From the NCBI GenBank assembly GCA_002389665.1, contig DGNO01000004.1:297511-361510 (forward strand): a stretch of DNA of 64,000 bases. Direction: 5' to 3'. Within the stretch, counting starts at the first letter, position 1. Each line of letters opens with the position of its first letter. The DNA is from Rhodobiaceae bacterium UBA4490. Its GTDB lineage: Bacteria; Pseudomonadota; Alphaproteobacteria; Parvibaculales; Parvibaculaceae. The position numbers were made by a program, and so were the translations under genes. A model generated the notes under the pieces. It was not told the origin of the DNA. It saw only the letters and a list, made by a program, of their open reading frames with translations, and made no database searches. Shown here piece by piece: positions 31,018 to 40,905 of the stretch.

Positions 31018-31875
31018 TCAAAGCGAGGCGGTCAGCCCCACAAACCTCTCCAGCACCGGCACCTTGTCCTGCGCTACGGGCAGATCGAAATGCTCATCGA
31101 GCGCGGCGGCGATTTCTTCGGCAGAAGAAAGCATATGCGTTTCCGGTTCCTCGCCCACCGCACGGAGCGTCAGCATGTCATTGAAGAGCATTTTGCGCAG
31201 GCCCGGCGCCGGGCGCTCGGCGATGAGGTAATTGACGAAAAGCGAGGAGGGATGCGTGGAGGTGAACCAATTGCCGAGCTCATAATCGGCGGCCGCCGCC
31301 GTCTCCAGCCCGAAAGCGCAAATGTCGCCCCAGCGGTTGCCAAGATCGGCCTGCAGAAGAAGGCTGCTGCCTTCTTCCACCAGGCGGAAATCTTCATGGG
31401 AGGTTTTCTGCACAAGGCCCGGTATGAGTTTGAGCGGCACCGTCTGGCGGATACCGCCAAAGCCCGCATCCACCAGATAAGGCCCTTCGGGCAGATGCAC
31501 GCGGATCAGCATATGGGTGAGGCCCGTGGGCGGCGCGCCCTCCGGCATCATCCAGCGCACACGCCCGATCAGCCCGTCTGCCTTAAAACCGAGTTGCCGC
31601 AGCACGCGCAGCAAGAGCCCGTTCTGCTCGAAGCAATAACCGCCGCGCCGCTCGCGCACGATCTTGCGCTGCAGGCTTTCCGGATCGAGCGCGATACCGC
31701 GCCCGAAAAGAATGTTGAGATTTTCAAAGGGCACCGAGGTGGCCTGCGCAAACTGAAGGCCGCTCAGCGTTTCGAAGTCCGGTTGGCGCGGGCCCTGATA
31801 GCCGATCCGCGCGAAATAGGCATCGAGATCGACCGGGCTTTCTTCGGGCAGAGCAGCTTGAGCTTGAGCGGACAT
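31018..31875 (-). CDS. nat: arylamine N-acetyltransferase
   Basis: A protein of 285 aa from ATG 31875 (GGAG upstream). The Cys-His-Asp triad is visible: Cys in RRGGYCFEQN, His in LTHMLIRV, Asp in VDAGFGG. N-terminal LDAYFARIGYQGP and VPFENLNILFG are family hallmarks. Transfers acetyl (or other acyl) groups from CoA to arylamines and hydrazines. Its start lies just downstream of the mmsA terminator, so it needs its own promoter or readthrough. Confidence 0.93.
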   Translation of the reverse strand: MSAQAQAALPEESPVDLDAYFARIGYQGPRQPDFETLSGLQFAQATSVPFENLNILFGRGIALDPESLQRKIVRERRGGYCFEQNGLLLRVLRQLGFKADGLIGRVRWMMPEGAPPTGLTHMLIRVHLPEGPYLVDAGFGGIRQTVPLKLIPGLVQKTSHEDFRLVEEGSSLLLQADLGNRWGDICAFGLETAAAADYELGNWFTSTHPSSLFVNYLIAERPAPGLRKMLFNDMLTLRAVGEEPETHMLSSAEEIAAALDEHFDLPVAQDKVPVLERFVGLTASL

Positions 31876-31885
31876 GGGATGACTC

Positions 31886-31921
31886 CAAGAAAAAGGCGCT
31901 GCCATTAGATGGCAACGCCTT
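31886..31921 (-). terminator. rho-independent terminator of mmsA
   Basis: Hairpin AAGGCG..TGCCAT / ATGGCA..CGCCTT (31893-31921), one mismatch, followed on the minus strand by TTTTTC. It lies 27 bp past the mmsA stop and immediately upstream of nat. Confidence 0.75.
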
Positions 31922-31947
31922 CATGTTCCGCAAGAACCAATCAGGTT

Positions 31948-33447
31948 CTATTTCATGGTCGGGATGACGAAGCTCGAACCTTCCTTGACGCCGGTCGGCC
32001 AGCGCGAGGTGACGGTCTTCACCTTCGTATAAAAGCGCACCCCTTCCGGCCCGTGCTGGTTCGTGTCGCCGAAGGCCGAACGCTTCCAGCCGCCGAAGGA
32101 ATGATAGGCAAGCGGCACCGGGATCGGCACATTGATGCCGACCATGCCGACCTGCACTTGGCTGGCAAAGCTGCGTGCCGCATCCCCGTCGCGGGTGAAG
32201 ATCGCAACGCCGTTGCCATATTGATGTTTCGTCGGCAGCGATGCAGCTTCCTCGAAATCCTTCGCCCGCACGATCTGGAGGACCGGGCCGAAAATCTCTT
32301 CCTTATACATGGACATGTCCGGCGTCACTTTGTCGAAGAGCGAGCCGCCGAGGAAGAAACCGTTCTCATAGCCCTGCATGGAAAAGTCGCGGCCATCGAC
32401 CAGCAGCTCCGCGCCTTCCTTGACGCCGAGATCAATGCAGGCCTTCACCTTCTCGCGGTGCTGCGCGGTGACGAGCGGGCCGTAATCGGCATCGGGATCG
32501 GTGGAAAGGCCGACTTTGAGCGACTGCACGCGCGGCACGAGTTTTTCGACGAGCCGGTCCGCCGTTTCCTCGCCCACGGGCACCGCAACGGAGATCGCCA
32601 TGCAGCGCTCGCCCGCCGAGCCGTAGCCCGCGCCGATGAGATCGTCGACCACACGGTCCATATCCGCATCGGGCATGATGATAGCGTGGTTCTTCGCCCC
32701 GCCCATCGCCTGCACGCGTTTGCCGTGCGCGGCAGCCGTGCCGTAAATATATTCGGCGATCGCCGAGGAACCGACGAAGCTCACCGCTTCGATGGCGGGG
32801 TCGGTCAAAAGCGTGTCCACCGCTTCCTTGTCCCCATTGATGACGTTGAGCACGCCTGCCGGCGCGCCCGCTTCCATCATCAGTTCGGCCAGACGCAGCG
32901 GCACGGAGGGATCTTTTTCCGAAGGCTTGCAGACGAAGGTGTTGCCGCAAGCAATGGCGACACCGAACATCCACATCGGGATCATGGCCGGGAAATTGAA
33001 GGGCGTGATGCCGGCGGCAACGCCGAGTGGCTGACGCATTGAATACATGTCGATGCCGGGGCCCGCGCCTTCGGTGTACTCGCCTTTGAGAAGATGGGGA
33101 ATGCCGCAGGAAAATTCGATCACTTCCAGCCCGCGCTGCACATCGCCTTTGGAATCCGCAATCACCTTGCCATGCTCGTTGGAGAGCATTTCGGCAAGCT
33201 CGTTCATATTGGCTTCCACCAGGCGCTTGAACTCGAACATCACCCGCGCGCGGCGCTGCGGGTTGACGGCGGCCCAATCCGGAAAGGCCTTTTCGGCGGA
33301 GGCAATCGCGGCGCGCACTTCATCGGCGCTTGCCAGCGGCGTGCGCGCGGAAACCTCACCGGTATTCGGATTGTAAACATCGAGGAAACGGCCGCTCTGG
33401 CCCTTCACGGCCTTGCCGCCGATAAAATGCGTGAGTTCTTTGGTCAT
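31948..33447 (-). CDS. mmsA: CoA-acylating methylmalonate-semialdehyde dehydrogenase
   Basis: A protein of 499 aa from ATG 33447 (GGGAG upstream). The catalytic Cys is in GERCMAISVAV. PFNFPAMIPMWM and MGGAKNHAIIMPDADMD are specific to MmsA among aldehyde dehydrogenases. Converts methylmalonate semialdehyde and CoA to propionyl-CoA in valine and inositol breakdown. It stands alone with its own terminator. Confidence 0.94.
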   Translation of the reverse strand: MTKELTHFIGGKAVKGQSGRFLDVYNPNTGEVSARTPLASADEVRAAIASAEKAFPDWAAVNPQRRARVMFEFKRLVEANMNELAEMLSNEHGKVIADSKGDVQRGLEVIEFSCGIPHLLKGEYTEGAGPGIDMYSMRQPLGVAAGITPFNFPAMIPMWMFGVAIACGNTFVCKPSEKDPSVPLRLAELMMEAGAPAGVLNVINGDKEAVDTLLTDPAIEAVSFVGSSAIAEYIYGTAAAHGKRVQAMGGAKNHAIIMPDADMDRVVDDLIGAGYGSAGERCMAISVAVPVGEETADRLVEKLVPRVQSLKVGLSTDPDADYGPLVTAQHREKVKACIDLGVKEGAELLVDGRDFSMQGYENGFFLGGSLFDKVTPDMSMYKEEIFGPVLQIVRAKDFEEAASLPTKHQYGNGVAIFTRDGDAARSFASQVQVGMVGINVPIPVPLAYHSFGGWKRSAFGDTNQHGPEGVRFYTKVKTVTSRWPTGVKEGSSFVIPTMK

Positions 33448-33615
33448 TTTTTTCTCCCGGCTGGGGCCCGAGATCCGGGCAGACGCCTTCCTGCCTGTCT
33501 GCTTAACGCCGCAGCCCGGCGCCCGCAAGCCCCGCTCACGGTCTCTTGCGCTCCTTGTCGAGTATATTGGCCAAAAGCCGAAGGCCACGCCGAAAAGGCA
33601 GAGCCCGCCCCTGCG

Positions 33616-34683
33616 TCAGGCAGGAAGGCGGGCTTCCGTGCCGGTAAACCAGCGCTTTTTCAGCCAGAGCGCCACGGAGACGAGCGAGATCAGCACCGGC
33701 ACTTCCACGAGCGGGCCGATGACCGTGGCAAAGGCGACGGGCGAGGCAATGCCGAACGTGGCAATGGCAACGGCAATGGCAAGCTCGAAATTATTGGAAG
33801 CCGCCGTGAAGGAGAGCGAGGTGGTGCGCGCATAATCCGCCCCCAAAAGCTTGCCCATGACAAAGCTGACCGCGAACATGACGAAGAAATAGATGGCGAG
33901 CGGCAGCGCGATGCGCAGCGCATCGACCGGCAGGGCCAGCACCGCCTCGCCTTTCATCGCAAACATGACGAAAATCGTAAAGAGCAGCGCGGCAAGCGTA
34001 ATGGGGCCTATGCGCGGCAGGAAAGTATTCGTGTACCAGTCCTCGCCTTTGCGCGCGCGCAGCACTTTGCGGGTGAGATACCCGCCTGCGAAGGGCACAC
34101 CGAGATAAAGGAAAACGGCGCCCGCCACAGTCCAGAAGCCGATATCGAGAATTTGTCCCTCAAGCCCAAGAAGCGGCGGCAACACGCCGAGAAAAAACCA
34201 GACATAAGCGGGAAAGAAGAGAAGCTGAAAGAGCGAATTGAAGGCGACAAGGCCTGCCACATATTCGTTGCTGCCACGGGCAAGCTGGTTCCAGACAATG
34301 ACCATGGCAATGCAGCGGGCAAGACCGATGATGATGAGACCCGTCATGTAAGCCGGTTCATCGCGCAGAAAAATCACCGCAAGCGCAAACATCAAGACAG
34401 GACCGATCAGCCAGTTCTGAATAAGCGAAAGCAGCAGCACCTTTCTGTCTTCAAAGACGCGCGGCAACTCTTCGTATTTCACCCGCGCGAGCGGCGGATA
34501 CATCATGAGAATGAGCCCGGCGGCGATCAGGAGATTGGTCGAGCCCATCGAGAACGAGCCGAAAAGATGAGCGGCTCCCGGAAAGAAGGTGCCCAGCACC
34601 GTGCCCGCCGCCATGGCAGCGAAAATCCAGAAGGTGAGATAGCGGTCGAGAAACGAAAGGCGGCTGGGCTGGCTATCGGCCAT
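33616..34683 (-). CDS. acr3: arsenite efflux permease, ACR3 family
   Basis: A protein of 355 aa from ATG 34683 with ten predicted membrane segments. The essential Cys lies in [16 protein letters not shown], and [19 protein letters not shown] is typical of ACR3. Exports As(III) using the proton gradient. It is the last gene of arsR-arsI-arsC-acr3, 19 bp after arsC. Often named arsB in annotations, but it is not the ArsB/NhaD fold. Confidence 0.94.
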   Translation of the reverse strand: MADSQPSRLSFLDRYLTFWIFAAMAAGTVLGTFFPGAAHLFGSFSMGSTNLLIAAGLILMMYPPLARVKYEELPRVFEDRKVLLLSLIQNWLIGPVLMFALAVIFLRDEPAYMTGLIIIGLARCIAMVIVWNQLARGSNEYVAGLVAFNSLFQLLFFPAYVWFFLGVLPPLLGLEGQILDIGFWTVAGAVFLYLGVPFAGGYLTRKVLRARKGEDWYTNTFLPRIGPITLAALLFTIFVMFAMKGEAVLALPVDALRIALPLAIYFFVMFAVSFVMGKLLGADYARTTSLSFTAASNNFELAIAVAIATFGIASPVAFATVIGPLVEVPVLISLVSVALWLKKRWFTGTEARLPA

Positions 34684-34702
34684 GAAACGATCCTGAAGAA
34701 AA

Positions 34703-35218
34703 CTAGAGGGAAGGAGCCGGCGCGGTCTTGCCGATTTCATCGAGCCGCTCTTTCACGCCTGTCCGGCCCAGACTGGCAAGCGGCAGGCTGGTGAAAATAT
34801 CGATCCTTGTACGGATCTGCCGAAAGACATCGAGGAAATGCGCTTTCGTCTCGGTTTCGGAGCCTTCAAACGCATCGGGATCGGGAAAGGGCCAATGAGC
34901 GCTGACGGGATGGCCGGGCCAGATGGGGCAGACCTCATTCGCCGCGTTATCACACGTGGTGATGACGAAATCGATCTCCGGCGCGCCCGGCCCCTCGAAT
35001 GCCTCCCAGCTTTTGCTGGAAAGACCTTCCACGGCGATACCGGCAAGGCGCAGCGTTTCAAGAGCGCGCGGATGGACGCGCCCTTTCGGCCTACTGCCCG
35101 CGCTATAGGCCTTGAACCGGTCCCCTGCCGCATGGTTGAGATAGGCTTCCGCCAGGATGCTGCGGCAGGAATTCCCGGTGCACAGGAAAAGCACGTTGAA
35201 GAGACGCTTCTCGCTCAT
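34703..35218 (-). CDS. arsC: arsenate reductase, low-molecular-weight phosphatase fold
   Basis: A protein of 171 aa from ATG 35218 (GAGGGAAAG upstream). P-loop Cys in [10 protein letters not shown]; a second pair in [12 protein letters not shown] fits the Cys82/Cys89 relay of the Staphylococcus-type enzyme, so thioredoxin is the probable electron donor. Reduces As(V) to As(III) for export by the downstream permease. The C-terminal 25 residues extend beyond the usual fold. Confidence 0.93.
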   Translation of the reverse strand: MSEKRLFNVLFLCTGNSCRSILAEAYLNHAAGDRFKAYSAGSRPKGRVHPRALETLRLAGIAVEGLSSKSWEAFEGPGAPEIDFVITTCDNAANEVCPIWPGHPVSAHWPFPDPDAFEGSETETKAHFLDVFRQIRTRIDIFTSLPLASLGRTGVKERLDEIGKTAPAPSL

Positions 35219-35229
35219 CGAACTTTCCC

Positions 35230-35688
35230 TCAACAGCAGCCGGAAAGGCCGCAGCCGGTAATGTTTTCCGCCTGTGCGGGCGGGGCGTCATATGCCTGCG
35301 CTTCCAAGTTGGAATGCCCGCGCTCCTCGGTCTGATGGAAAGTGTAGAAGGCTTCCCAGGCGACGCCGTCCGGGTCCGTCGTCCAGCTTTTCTCGGACTT
35401 GTGATAGCAGCATGTCGTCACGCCTTCGGGCAGATAGGGCGCTTCGGCCTCTTTCAGACGGTCAAAGACTTCATGCAACTCGTCTTCGCTTTCCGTCTGA
35501 ATACCCGCATGGGTGAAGCCCGGCGTGCCGCCGCCCCCTTCGATAACGAAATTGACGCGCGGATCGTCCAGCATCCATTTGGCATAATCGTCTTTGCGCA
35601 CGCTCGGCGCGGCGCCGAAAAGCTCGGTGTAAAACGCGATGGATTTTTCCAGATCGCTTGCATTGAAGCTCACATGAAGGCGTTTCAT
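35230..35688 (-). CDS. arsI: ArsI/CadI-type VOC protein, probable organoarsenical C-As lyase
   Basis: A protein of 152 aa from ATG 35688 (AAGGAG upstream). Vicinal oxygen chelate fold with metal ligands likely His5 (LHVSF), His in FTHAGIQ and Glu in AWEAFYT. A vicinal Cys pair in TTCCYHK matches the ArsI pair that binds trivalent methylarsenicals. The C-terminus is Cys-rich (CGLSGCC). ArsI splits methylarsenite to arsenite with O2 and Fe(II); CadI homologues have similar sequence, but the operon favours ArsI. It overlaps arsR by ATGA. Confidence 0.8.
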   Translation of the reverse strand: MKRLHVSFNASDLEKSIAFYTELFGAAPSVRKDDYAKWMLDDPRVNFVIEGGGGTPGFTHAGIQTESEDELHEVFDRLKEAEAPYLPEGVTTCCYHKSEKSWTTDPDGVAWEAFYTFHQTEERGHSNLEAQAYDAPPAQAENITGCGLSGCC

Positions 35689-36032
35689 CACACACACTCC
35701 TTTTCCAGAGAAAGGGTTTGAACGGAACCGCAGGCCCCGCCGCAGCAATCTTCAAGCAGGTATTGCGTCAAGGCCTGCATGGCGCCGAGCTCGGCCCGGT
35801 AAATGATCGAGCGCCCTTCCCGCCGCGCCTGAATGAGCCCGGCCCGCGCCAGCTCTTTCAGGTGAAAGGAAAGCGTGGGCTGGGCAACGCCCAGCGCCTC
35901 GGCCAGCGCGCCGGCGGCCAGCCCGCCCGCCGCCGGATCCGGCGAATGGGCCCGCACCAGGGCCCGGAAAACCTGAAGCCGGGTTTCCTGAGCAAGAGCG
36001 CCAAGGGCGAGAATGACATCTTCCTGTTTCAT
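35688..36032 (-). CDS. arsR: arsenic-responsive repressor ArsR
   Basis: A protein of 114 aa, winged helix (ALGALAQETRLQVFRALV, then GVAQPTLSFHLKELARAGLI). The metal site is not the CVC of E. coli ArsR; instead a C-terminal cluster, DCCGGAC, plus a last Cys at ECV, resembles the C-terminal As(III) site of Acidithiobacillus-type ArsR. First gene of the ars operon. No Shine-Dalgarno is visible, because the operator palindrome occupies that position. Confidence 0.93.
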   Translation of the reverse strand: MKQEDVILALGALAQETRLQVFRALVRAHSPDPAAGGLAAGALAEALGVAQPTLSFHLKELARAGLIQARREGRSIIYRAELGAMQALTQYLLEDCCGGACGSVQTLSLEKECV

Positions 36033-36037
36033 AGTTC

Positions 36038-36055
36038 GATATTTATGGAAATATC
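36038..36055 (-). promoter_or_regulatory. probable ArsR operator
   Basis: A perfect inverted repeat GATATTT-ATGG-AAATATC only 5 bp upstream of the arsR start, where a ribosome-binding site would be expected. AT-rich dyads of this size are typical ArsR targets. Confidence 0.75.
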
Positions 36056-36166
36056 AAATCATTGCAAGAGGTCTCGAAATATTTTTATGAAGCCCGCCCC
36101 GCTTTATCCCCGCCCGGCGAATTGAGTGGTACATGTGTGGCGACTTAAATCAGGGAAGGGGATTTC

Positions 36167-37057
36167 ATGCGCGTGGTTGTTATGGCGGGCCTGGCGCTCG
36201 TGTTTTTCGCAGGGGTCTGGGCCTATTGGAGCTACCGGGAAACATTGCCCCGGCAGGCCGCGGGCACGCTCAAACTGGCCGAGCGGGAAGGCGCGGCGCT
36301 GAGCTATTACGTTTCGGGCGACGGCCCGCTGGTCATCATGATCCCGAGCCTCGGGCGGGCGGCGAGCGATTTCAATGAGCTGGCCGGCGCGCTGAACGGG
36401 GCAGGCTTTCGCACCGCCGCCATCGACCCGCGCGGCATGGGCGAAAGTTCGGGCGCGGAGGCGGAAGGCCTGACCCTGCATGATCTTGCCAAGGACATCG
36501 ACACGATTGCGCAGGAAGAAGCGCCCGGCGAAAAAATCTTCGTCCTCGGCCATGCTTTCGGCAACCGCGTGGCGCGCACCTATGCGAGCGACTTTCCTGA
36601 AAAGGTGAAAAGCACGCTGCTTCTGGCCGCCGGCGGCAAAGTACCCATCGCCCCGCGCATCCGCAAAGCACTGGGACGCAGCTTCTATGTCTTCGCGCCG
36701 GATTTCTGGCGCGGGCCGGAAGTAAAGCTCGCCTTCTTCGCTGACGGCAACACCGTGCCGGATTACTGGATGAGCGGCTGGAACTGGAAAACCGCCAAGC
36801 TGCAAGTCGCCGCGACACAGTCCACACCCGCCAAGGAATGGTGGCAGGGCGGCAGCGCGCCCCTTCTCATCATCCAGGCGATGCAGGACACGATTGCCCC
36901 GCCCGAACACACATCCGTGCTGCTGAAAGAAGAATTCGGTTCCCGCATCACCGTCGCGGAAATCGAAAATGCCGGTCACGCGCTCCTGCCGGAACAGCCG
37001 GAGAAGATTGCCGAAGCCGCCATCCGTTTCCTGCGCGAGAAAGACAGCGCGCCTTAG
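36167..37057 (+). CDS. alpha/beta hydrolase-fold protein with Ala at the nucleophile position
   Basis: A protein of 296 aa. N-terminal signal or anchor (residues 1-20), then an alpha/beta hydrolase domain: oxyanion-side IPSLGRAASDF, AIDPRGMGESSG, elbow LGHAFGNRVA, acid QDTIAPPEH and final NAGHALLPEQPEK. The elbow GxSxG reads G-H-A-F-G (codon GCT), so the serine nucleophile is absent while the Asp and His are kept. It may be a non-hydrolytic binding protein or use another mechanism. It is a single gene between ars and sdh with GGGAAGGGG upstream. Confidence 0.8.
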   Translation: MRVVVMAGLALVFFAGVWAYWSYRETLPRQAAGTLKLAEREGAALSYYVSGDGPLVIMIPSLGRAASDFNELAGALNGAGFRTAAIDPRGMGESSGAEAEGLTLHDLAKDIDTIAQEEAPGEKIFVLGHAFGNRVARTYASDFPEKVKSTLLLAAGGKVPIAPRIRKALGRSFYVFAPDFWRGPEVKLAFFADGNTVPDYWMSGWNWKTAKLQVAATQSTPAKEWWQGGSAPLLIIQAMQDTIAPPEHTSVLLKEEFGSRITVAEIENAGHALLPEQPEKIAEAAIRFLREKDSAP

Positions 37058-37067
37058 ACCGGCAACA

Positions 37068-37100
37068 AGCAAAAGGCCGCCCCGAGGGACGGCCTTTGCA
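37068..37100. terminator. bidirectional terminator between the hydrolase gene and sdhB
   Basis: Stem AAAGGCCG/CGGCCTTT (37072-37097) with inner CC/GG pairs; TTTTG follows on the minus strand. It fits the end of the sdh operon best. Confidence 0.7.
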
Positions 37101-37132
37101 ACATTCCGGGCAACTTCCGGATAGCGGAGAGG

Positions 37133-37912
37133 TCAGACGCGGCGTTCCACCATCATCTTCTTGATCTCGGCAATCGCCTTGGCCGGGTTGAGGCCCTTCG
37201 GGCAGGCCTTGGCGCAGTTCATGATCGTGTGGCAGCGGTAAAGCCGGAAGGGGTCTTCCAGATTGTCGAGCCGCTCGCCGGTTGCCTCGTCACGGCTGTC
37301 GATCAGCCAGCGGTAGGCCTGGAGAAGCACGGCCGGACCGAGATAGCGGTCGCCGTTCCACCAATAAGAAGGACACGAGGTCGAGCAGCAGGCGCACAGA
37401 ATGCACTCGTAAAGCCCGTCGAGTTTTTCGCGGTCTTCCGGCGACTGTTTCCATTCTTTTTCCGGCTCCACCGTCTTGGTCTGCAGCCAAGGTTCGATGG
37501 AGGCGTGCTGCGCATAGAAATTGGTGAGATCGGGCACCAGGTCCTTCACCACGGGCATGTGGGGCAGCGGGTAAATCTTCACATCACCCTTCACCTCGTC
37601 GATGCCCTTCGTGCAGGCAAGCGTGTTCGTGCCGTCGATGTTCATCGCGCAGGAACCGCAAATGCCTTCGCGGCAGGAGCGGCGGAAGGTCAGCGTCGCG
37701 TCGATCTCGTTTTTGATCTTGATCAGCGCGTCGAGCACCATGGGCCCGCAGGAGTCGAGATCGACGTCATACGTATCTATGCTCGGATTTTCACCATCAT
37801 CCGGGTTCCAGCGATAGACGTGGAACTTCCGTACATTCTTCGCATCCTTCGGGCCCGGATGGGTCTTTCCCTTTTTGACGCGGGAATTTTTCGGCAGTGC
37901 AAGTTCAACCAT
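37133..37912 (-). CDS. sdhB: succinate dehydrogenase iron-sulfur subunit
   Basis: A protein of 259 aa. [2Fe-2S] ligands in CREGICGSC with a later Cys in LAC, then [11 protein letters not shown] and [14 protein letters not shown] for the [4Fe-4S] and [3Fe-4S] centres. It passes electrons from SdhA to ubiquinone. Last gene of sdhCDAB. Confidence 0.97.
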   Translation of the reverse strand: MVELALPKNSRVKKGKTHPGPKDAKNVRKFHVYRWNPDDGENPSIDTYDVDLDSCGPMVLDALIKIKNEIDATLTFRRSCREGICGSCAMNIDGTNTLACTKGIDEVKGDVKIYPLPHMPVVKDLVPDLTNFYAQHASIEPWLQTKTVEPEKEWKQSPEDREKLDGLYECILCACCSTSCPSYWWNGDRYLGPAVLLQAYRWLIDSRDEATGERLDNLEDPFRLYRCHTIMNCAKACPKGLNPAKAIAEIKKMMVERRV

Positions 37913-37933
37913 TTGCGTACCCCTTCACCGGCC

Positions 37934-39724
37934 TTAATAGACGCGCTCTTTCGGCGCGATATAGTCGATTTCATCTGTCAGCGTGTAGCTGTGCACATCG
38001 CGGTAGCCGAGCGTGACGTTCCGCTTGTCATCCACCCAAGCCAGCGTGTGTTTCATCCAGTTGTCGTCGTCGCGGCTGGAGAAGTCCTCGCGGGCATGGC
38101 CGCCGCGGCTTTCCTTGCGCGCCTCCGCCCCGTTCATCGTCGCGCGGGCCTGAACGATCAGGTTGTCGAATTCCAGCGTTTCGATGAGATCGGAGTTCCA
38201 GATGAGCGAGCGGTCCGAGACACCGATATCGTCGATACCCGCATGCACTTCTTCCATAAGCTTGACGCCCTCTTCCAGAACATCGCCCGTGCGGTAAACC
38301 GCGCAGTTGTTCTGCATGACGCGCTGCATGCGAAGGCGCAGATCCGCCGTCGGCGTGCCGCCCTTGGCATTGCGGAAATGATCGAGACGCTCGATGGCAT
38401 AATCGCCCGCGCCCTTCGGCAGGTCCGGCGCCTTGGTGGACGGGTCCACCACATCCGAGGCGCGCAGGCCCGCCGCGCGGCCAAACACCACAAGGTCGAT
38501 CAGCGAGTTGGAACCGAGACGGTTCGCCCCGTGAACGGAGACGCAGGCTGCCTCGCCAATAGCCATCAGGCCCGGCACCGTCGCCTCGCCGTCTTTGCCG
38601 GAGATGACTTCGCCGTGATAGTTCGTCGGGATACCGCCCATATTGTAGTGCACGGTGGGGAGCACCGGGATCGGCTCCTTCGTCACATCGACGCCCGCGA
38701 AAATCCGCGCGGATTCGGAAATGCCGGGCAGGCGCGAATGCAGCACCGCCGGGTCGAGGTGATCGAGATGCAGGAAGATGTGGTCTTTGCCTGCGCCCAC
38801 ACCGCGCCCTTCGCGGATTTCCATGGTCATGGAACGGGAGACCACGTCGCGCGAGGCAAGGTCTTTGGCTGAGGGCGCATAGCGCTCCATGAAGCGCTCG
38901 CCTTCGGAGTTGACGAGATAGCCGCCTTCGCCGCGCGCGCCTTCCGTGATCAGGCAGCCGGCGCCGTAAATCCCCGTCGGGTGGAACTGCACGAATTCCA
39001 TGTCCTGCAGCGGCAGACCGGCGCGCAGCACCATGGCATTTCCGTCGCCCGTGCAGGTATGCGCGGAGGTGGCCGAGAAGTAAGCGCGGCCATAGCCGCC
39101 CGTCGCCAGGATCGTCTGCTTGGACGAGAAGCGGTGCAACGTGCCGTCATCCATCTTCAGCGCCACGACGCCCACACAGGCGCCCTGATCGTTCATGATG
39201 AGATCGATGGCGAAGAACTCGATGAAGAATTCAGCATCATAGCGCAGGCTCTGGCCGTAAAGCGTGTGCAGGATGGCGTGGCCCGTGCGGTCGGCAGCCG
39301 CGCAGGTGCGCTGCGCAATGCCTTTGCCGTACTCGGTCGTCATGCCGCCGAAAGGACGCTGATAGATCTTGCCTTCTTCCGTGCGGGAGAAGGGCACGCC
39401 GAAATGCTCGAGCTCGTAAACGGCTTTGGGCGCTTCGCGGCAAAGATATTCGATGGCGTCCTGATCGCCCAGCCAGTCCGACCCTTTGACGGTGTCGTAC
39501 ATGTGCCATTTCCAATCGTCCGGCCCCATATTGCCGAGCGAAGCGGAAATACCGCCCTGCGCCGCAACCGTGTGCGAGCGGGTGGGAAACACTTTGGTGA
39601 TGCAGGCGGTCTTCAAGCCGGCCTGAGCGCAGCCAAGCGTGGCGCGCAGCCCGGCGCCGCCGGCGCCGACCACCACTACGTCGAAGGAATGATCCTGGAA
39701 TTCATATGCTTTTGAGGCACTCAT
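37934..39724 (-). CDS. sdhA: succinate dehydrogenase flavoprotein subunit
   Basis: A protein of 596 aa from ATG 39724; a GTG three codons upstream is too close to the AAGG to be the start. FAD-binding [15 protein letters not shown], the flavin-linking His in SHTVAAQGG, and the active-site [20 protein letters not shown]. Oxidises succinate to fumarate on the cytoplasmic side of the membrane. Confidence 0.97.
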   Translation of the reverse strand: MSASKAYEFQDHSFDVVVVGAGGAGLRATLGCAQAGLKTACITKVFPTRSHTVAAQGGISASLGNMGPDDWKWHMYDTVKGSDWLGDQDAIEYLCREAPKAVYELEHFGVPFSRTEEGKIYQRPFGGMTTEYGKGIAQRTCAAADRTGHAILHTLYGQSLRYDAEFFIEFFAIDLIMNDQGACVGVVALKMDDGTLHRFSSKQTILATGGYGRAYFSATSAHTCTGDGNAMVLRAGLPLQDMEFVQFHPTGIYGAGCLITEGARGEGGYLVNSEGERFMERYAPSAKDLASRDVVSRSMTMEIREGRGVGAGKDHIFLHLDHLDPAVLHSRLPGISESARIFAGVDVTKEPIPVLPTVHYNMGGIPTNYHGEVISGKDGEATVPGLMAIGEAACVSVHGANRLGSNSLIDLVVFGRAAGLRASDVVDPSTKAPDLPKGAGDYAIERLDHFRNAKGGTPTADLRLRMQRVMQNNCAVYRTGDVLEEGVKLMEEVHAGIDDIGVSDRSLIWNSDLIETLEFDNLIVQARATMNGAEARKESRGGHAREDFSSRDDDNWMKHTLAWVDDKRNVTLGYRDVHSYTLTDEIDYIAPKERVY

Positions 39725-39783
39725 GCCGGACACTGCCTTTTATGAATTGAATGTCACATGGCCCGGAAACCGGGACCCGAATT

Positions 39784-40167
39784 TTAAGAACCGAAACCGA
39801 GCTTCAGCGCCGCATAGACGCAGGCAAGCCCGACCGCGAGCGCGAAGAAATTGTTCCCGATGATCGAGAGCAGTTTCAGATTCTCGCCGTGCACATAATC
39901 CTCGATCACCACCTGCATGCCGAGGCGCATATGCCAAATGCCCGAGACGATCAGCGCCAGCACGATGACGGTGACGAGCGGCATGGAAAGATAGGCCCGC
40001 ACGGTCTCATAGTCCGCGCCGGCCAGCGCCACGAGCGAGGCAAGAAGAAAAATCACCAGCGGGATGTTGGCGATCGCCGTCAGCCGCTGCAGCCAGAAAT
40101 GTTCCGTCCCGGCTTTTGCCGAGCCAAGGCCGCGCACGCGGCTCAAAGGTGTGCGCATATCGCTCAT
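39784..40167 (-). CDS. sdhD: succinate dehydrogenase membrane anchor D
   Basis: A protein of 127 aa from ATG 40167, which overlaps the sdhC stop as ATGA. Three membrane helices (about 32-52, 58-80, 100-122). [19 protein letters not shown] and [15 protein letters not shown] are typical of the alphaproteobacterial anchor and include a haem-region His. Confidence 0.92.
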   Translation of the reverse strand: MSDMRTPLSRVRGLGSAKAGTEHFWLQRLTAIANIPLVIFLLASLVALAGADYETVRAYLSMPLVTVIVLALIVSGIWHMRLGMQVVIEDYVHGENLKLLSIIGNNFFALAVGLACVYAALKLGFGS

Positions 40168-40571
40168 CAAAGCGCTCCCATCATCTGATAGGCGATCACC
40201 CAGACCACCAGAGTTAGAATGACCGAGCCTGCAACCGTGGCGCGGGCCATCCATTCGACAAGGCGCAGGTTGAAGCCCTTGCCCATATCCCACACGAGAT
40301 GGCGCAGACCGCCCAGCATGTGGTGGATCAGTGCCCAGGTGTAGCCGAAGAGCACGATCCGCCCGTACCAGGACCCGGCATGGGCCGAGAAGACCTCATA
40401 AACCTCCGCCCCGCTTGCCGCGGCGATCAGCCACCAGGCAAGCAGCAAAGTACCGAAATAGAGCGCGGCGCCGGTAATGCGATGCACGATCGACATCATC
40501 ATGGTGAGCATTTTGCGGTAAATGCCCAAATGCGGCGAAAGCGGCCGGGAAGCGGAAGGTGAGTCAGCCAT
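40167..40571 (-). CDS. sdhC: succinate dehydrogenase cytochrome b556 subunit
   Basis: A protein of 134 aa with three membrane helices. [11 protein letters not shown] and [11 protein letters not shown] are signature motifs, and the haem-ligand region is [14 protein letters not shown]. First gene of the operon; no strong promoter is recognised in the 334 bp upstream. Confidence 0.94.
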   Translation of the reverse strand: MADSPSASRPLSPHLGIYRKMLTMMMSIVHRITGAALYFGTLLLAWWLIAAASGAEVYEVFSAHAGSWYGRIVLFGYTWALIHHMLGGLRHLVWDMGKGFNLRLVEWMARATVAGSVILTLVVWVIAYQMMGAL

Positions 40572-40905
40572 TGAGGACCTGCCCCTGATATTGATTACTC
40601 AAAGGGTTGCTTTTGGAGAAAGTGTTTAGCCGAGCCGGGGCGTCAAGGCAAATGCAGAAGAAAAATCAGGCACTTAAGGCTTATTTTTGCGAATGAATCG
40701 CAAAGTATCGCTTTCCCTTGCGGCAGCCCGCACGCCCCGCCAAACAGCCTCTGCCGGGAAGGAGGCACCCCGAAAAGACTAACAGGTTAAATTAACCGCC
40801 CGTACATGCCGATCCTCTATCAAGGTCCCAAGCACCCGGCTGCCCCGCCTTTGGCGACTCGCAGGCGCATCCGGGACGGGGTGGGTCAGACGGCGGTCGG
40901 TACTA
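40572..40905. other. 334-bp divergent region between sdhC and the MHYT kinase gene
   Basis: No gene seen. It must hold both promoters. TTGATTACTCAA at 40591-40602 is a short dyad just upstream of sdhC. The part at about 40800-40890 is GC-rich with possible hairpins but matches no riboswitch I know. Confidence 0.4.

Noticed and set aside
33094..34794. A 566-codon plus-strand open frame opposite mmsA and acr3
   Set aside because: Antisense to two well-supported genes and very rich in Arg, Glu and His; no motif.
40591..40602. TTGATTACTCAA near the sdhC start, similar to an FNR box
   Set aside because: FNR/Anr half-sites need six bases between TTGA and TCAA; here there are four.
40780..40905. 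GC-rich leader before the MHYT kinase considered as a cyclic-di-GMP riboswitch
   Set aside because: The conserved GEMM core and tetraloop receptor are not present.
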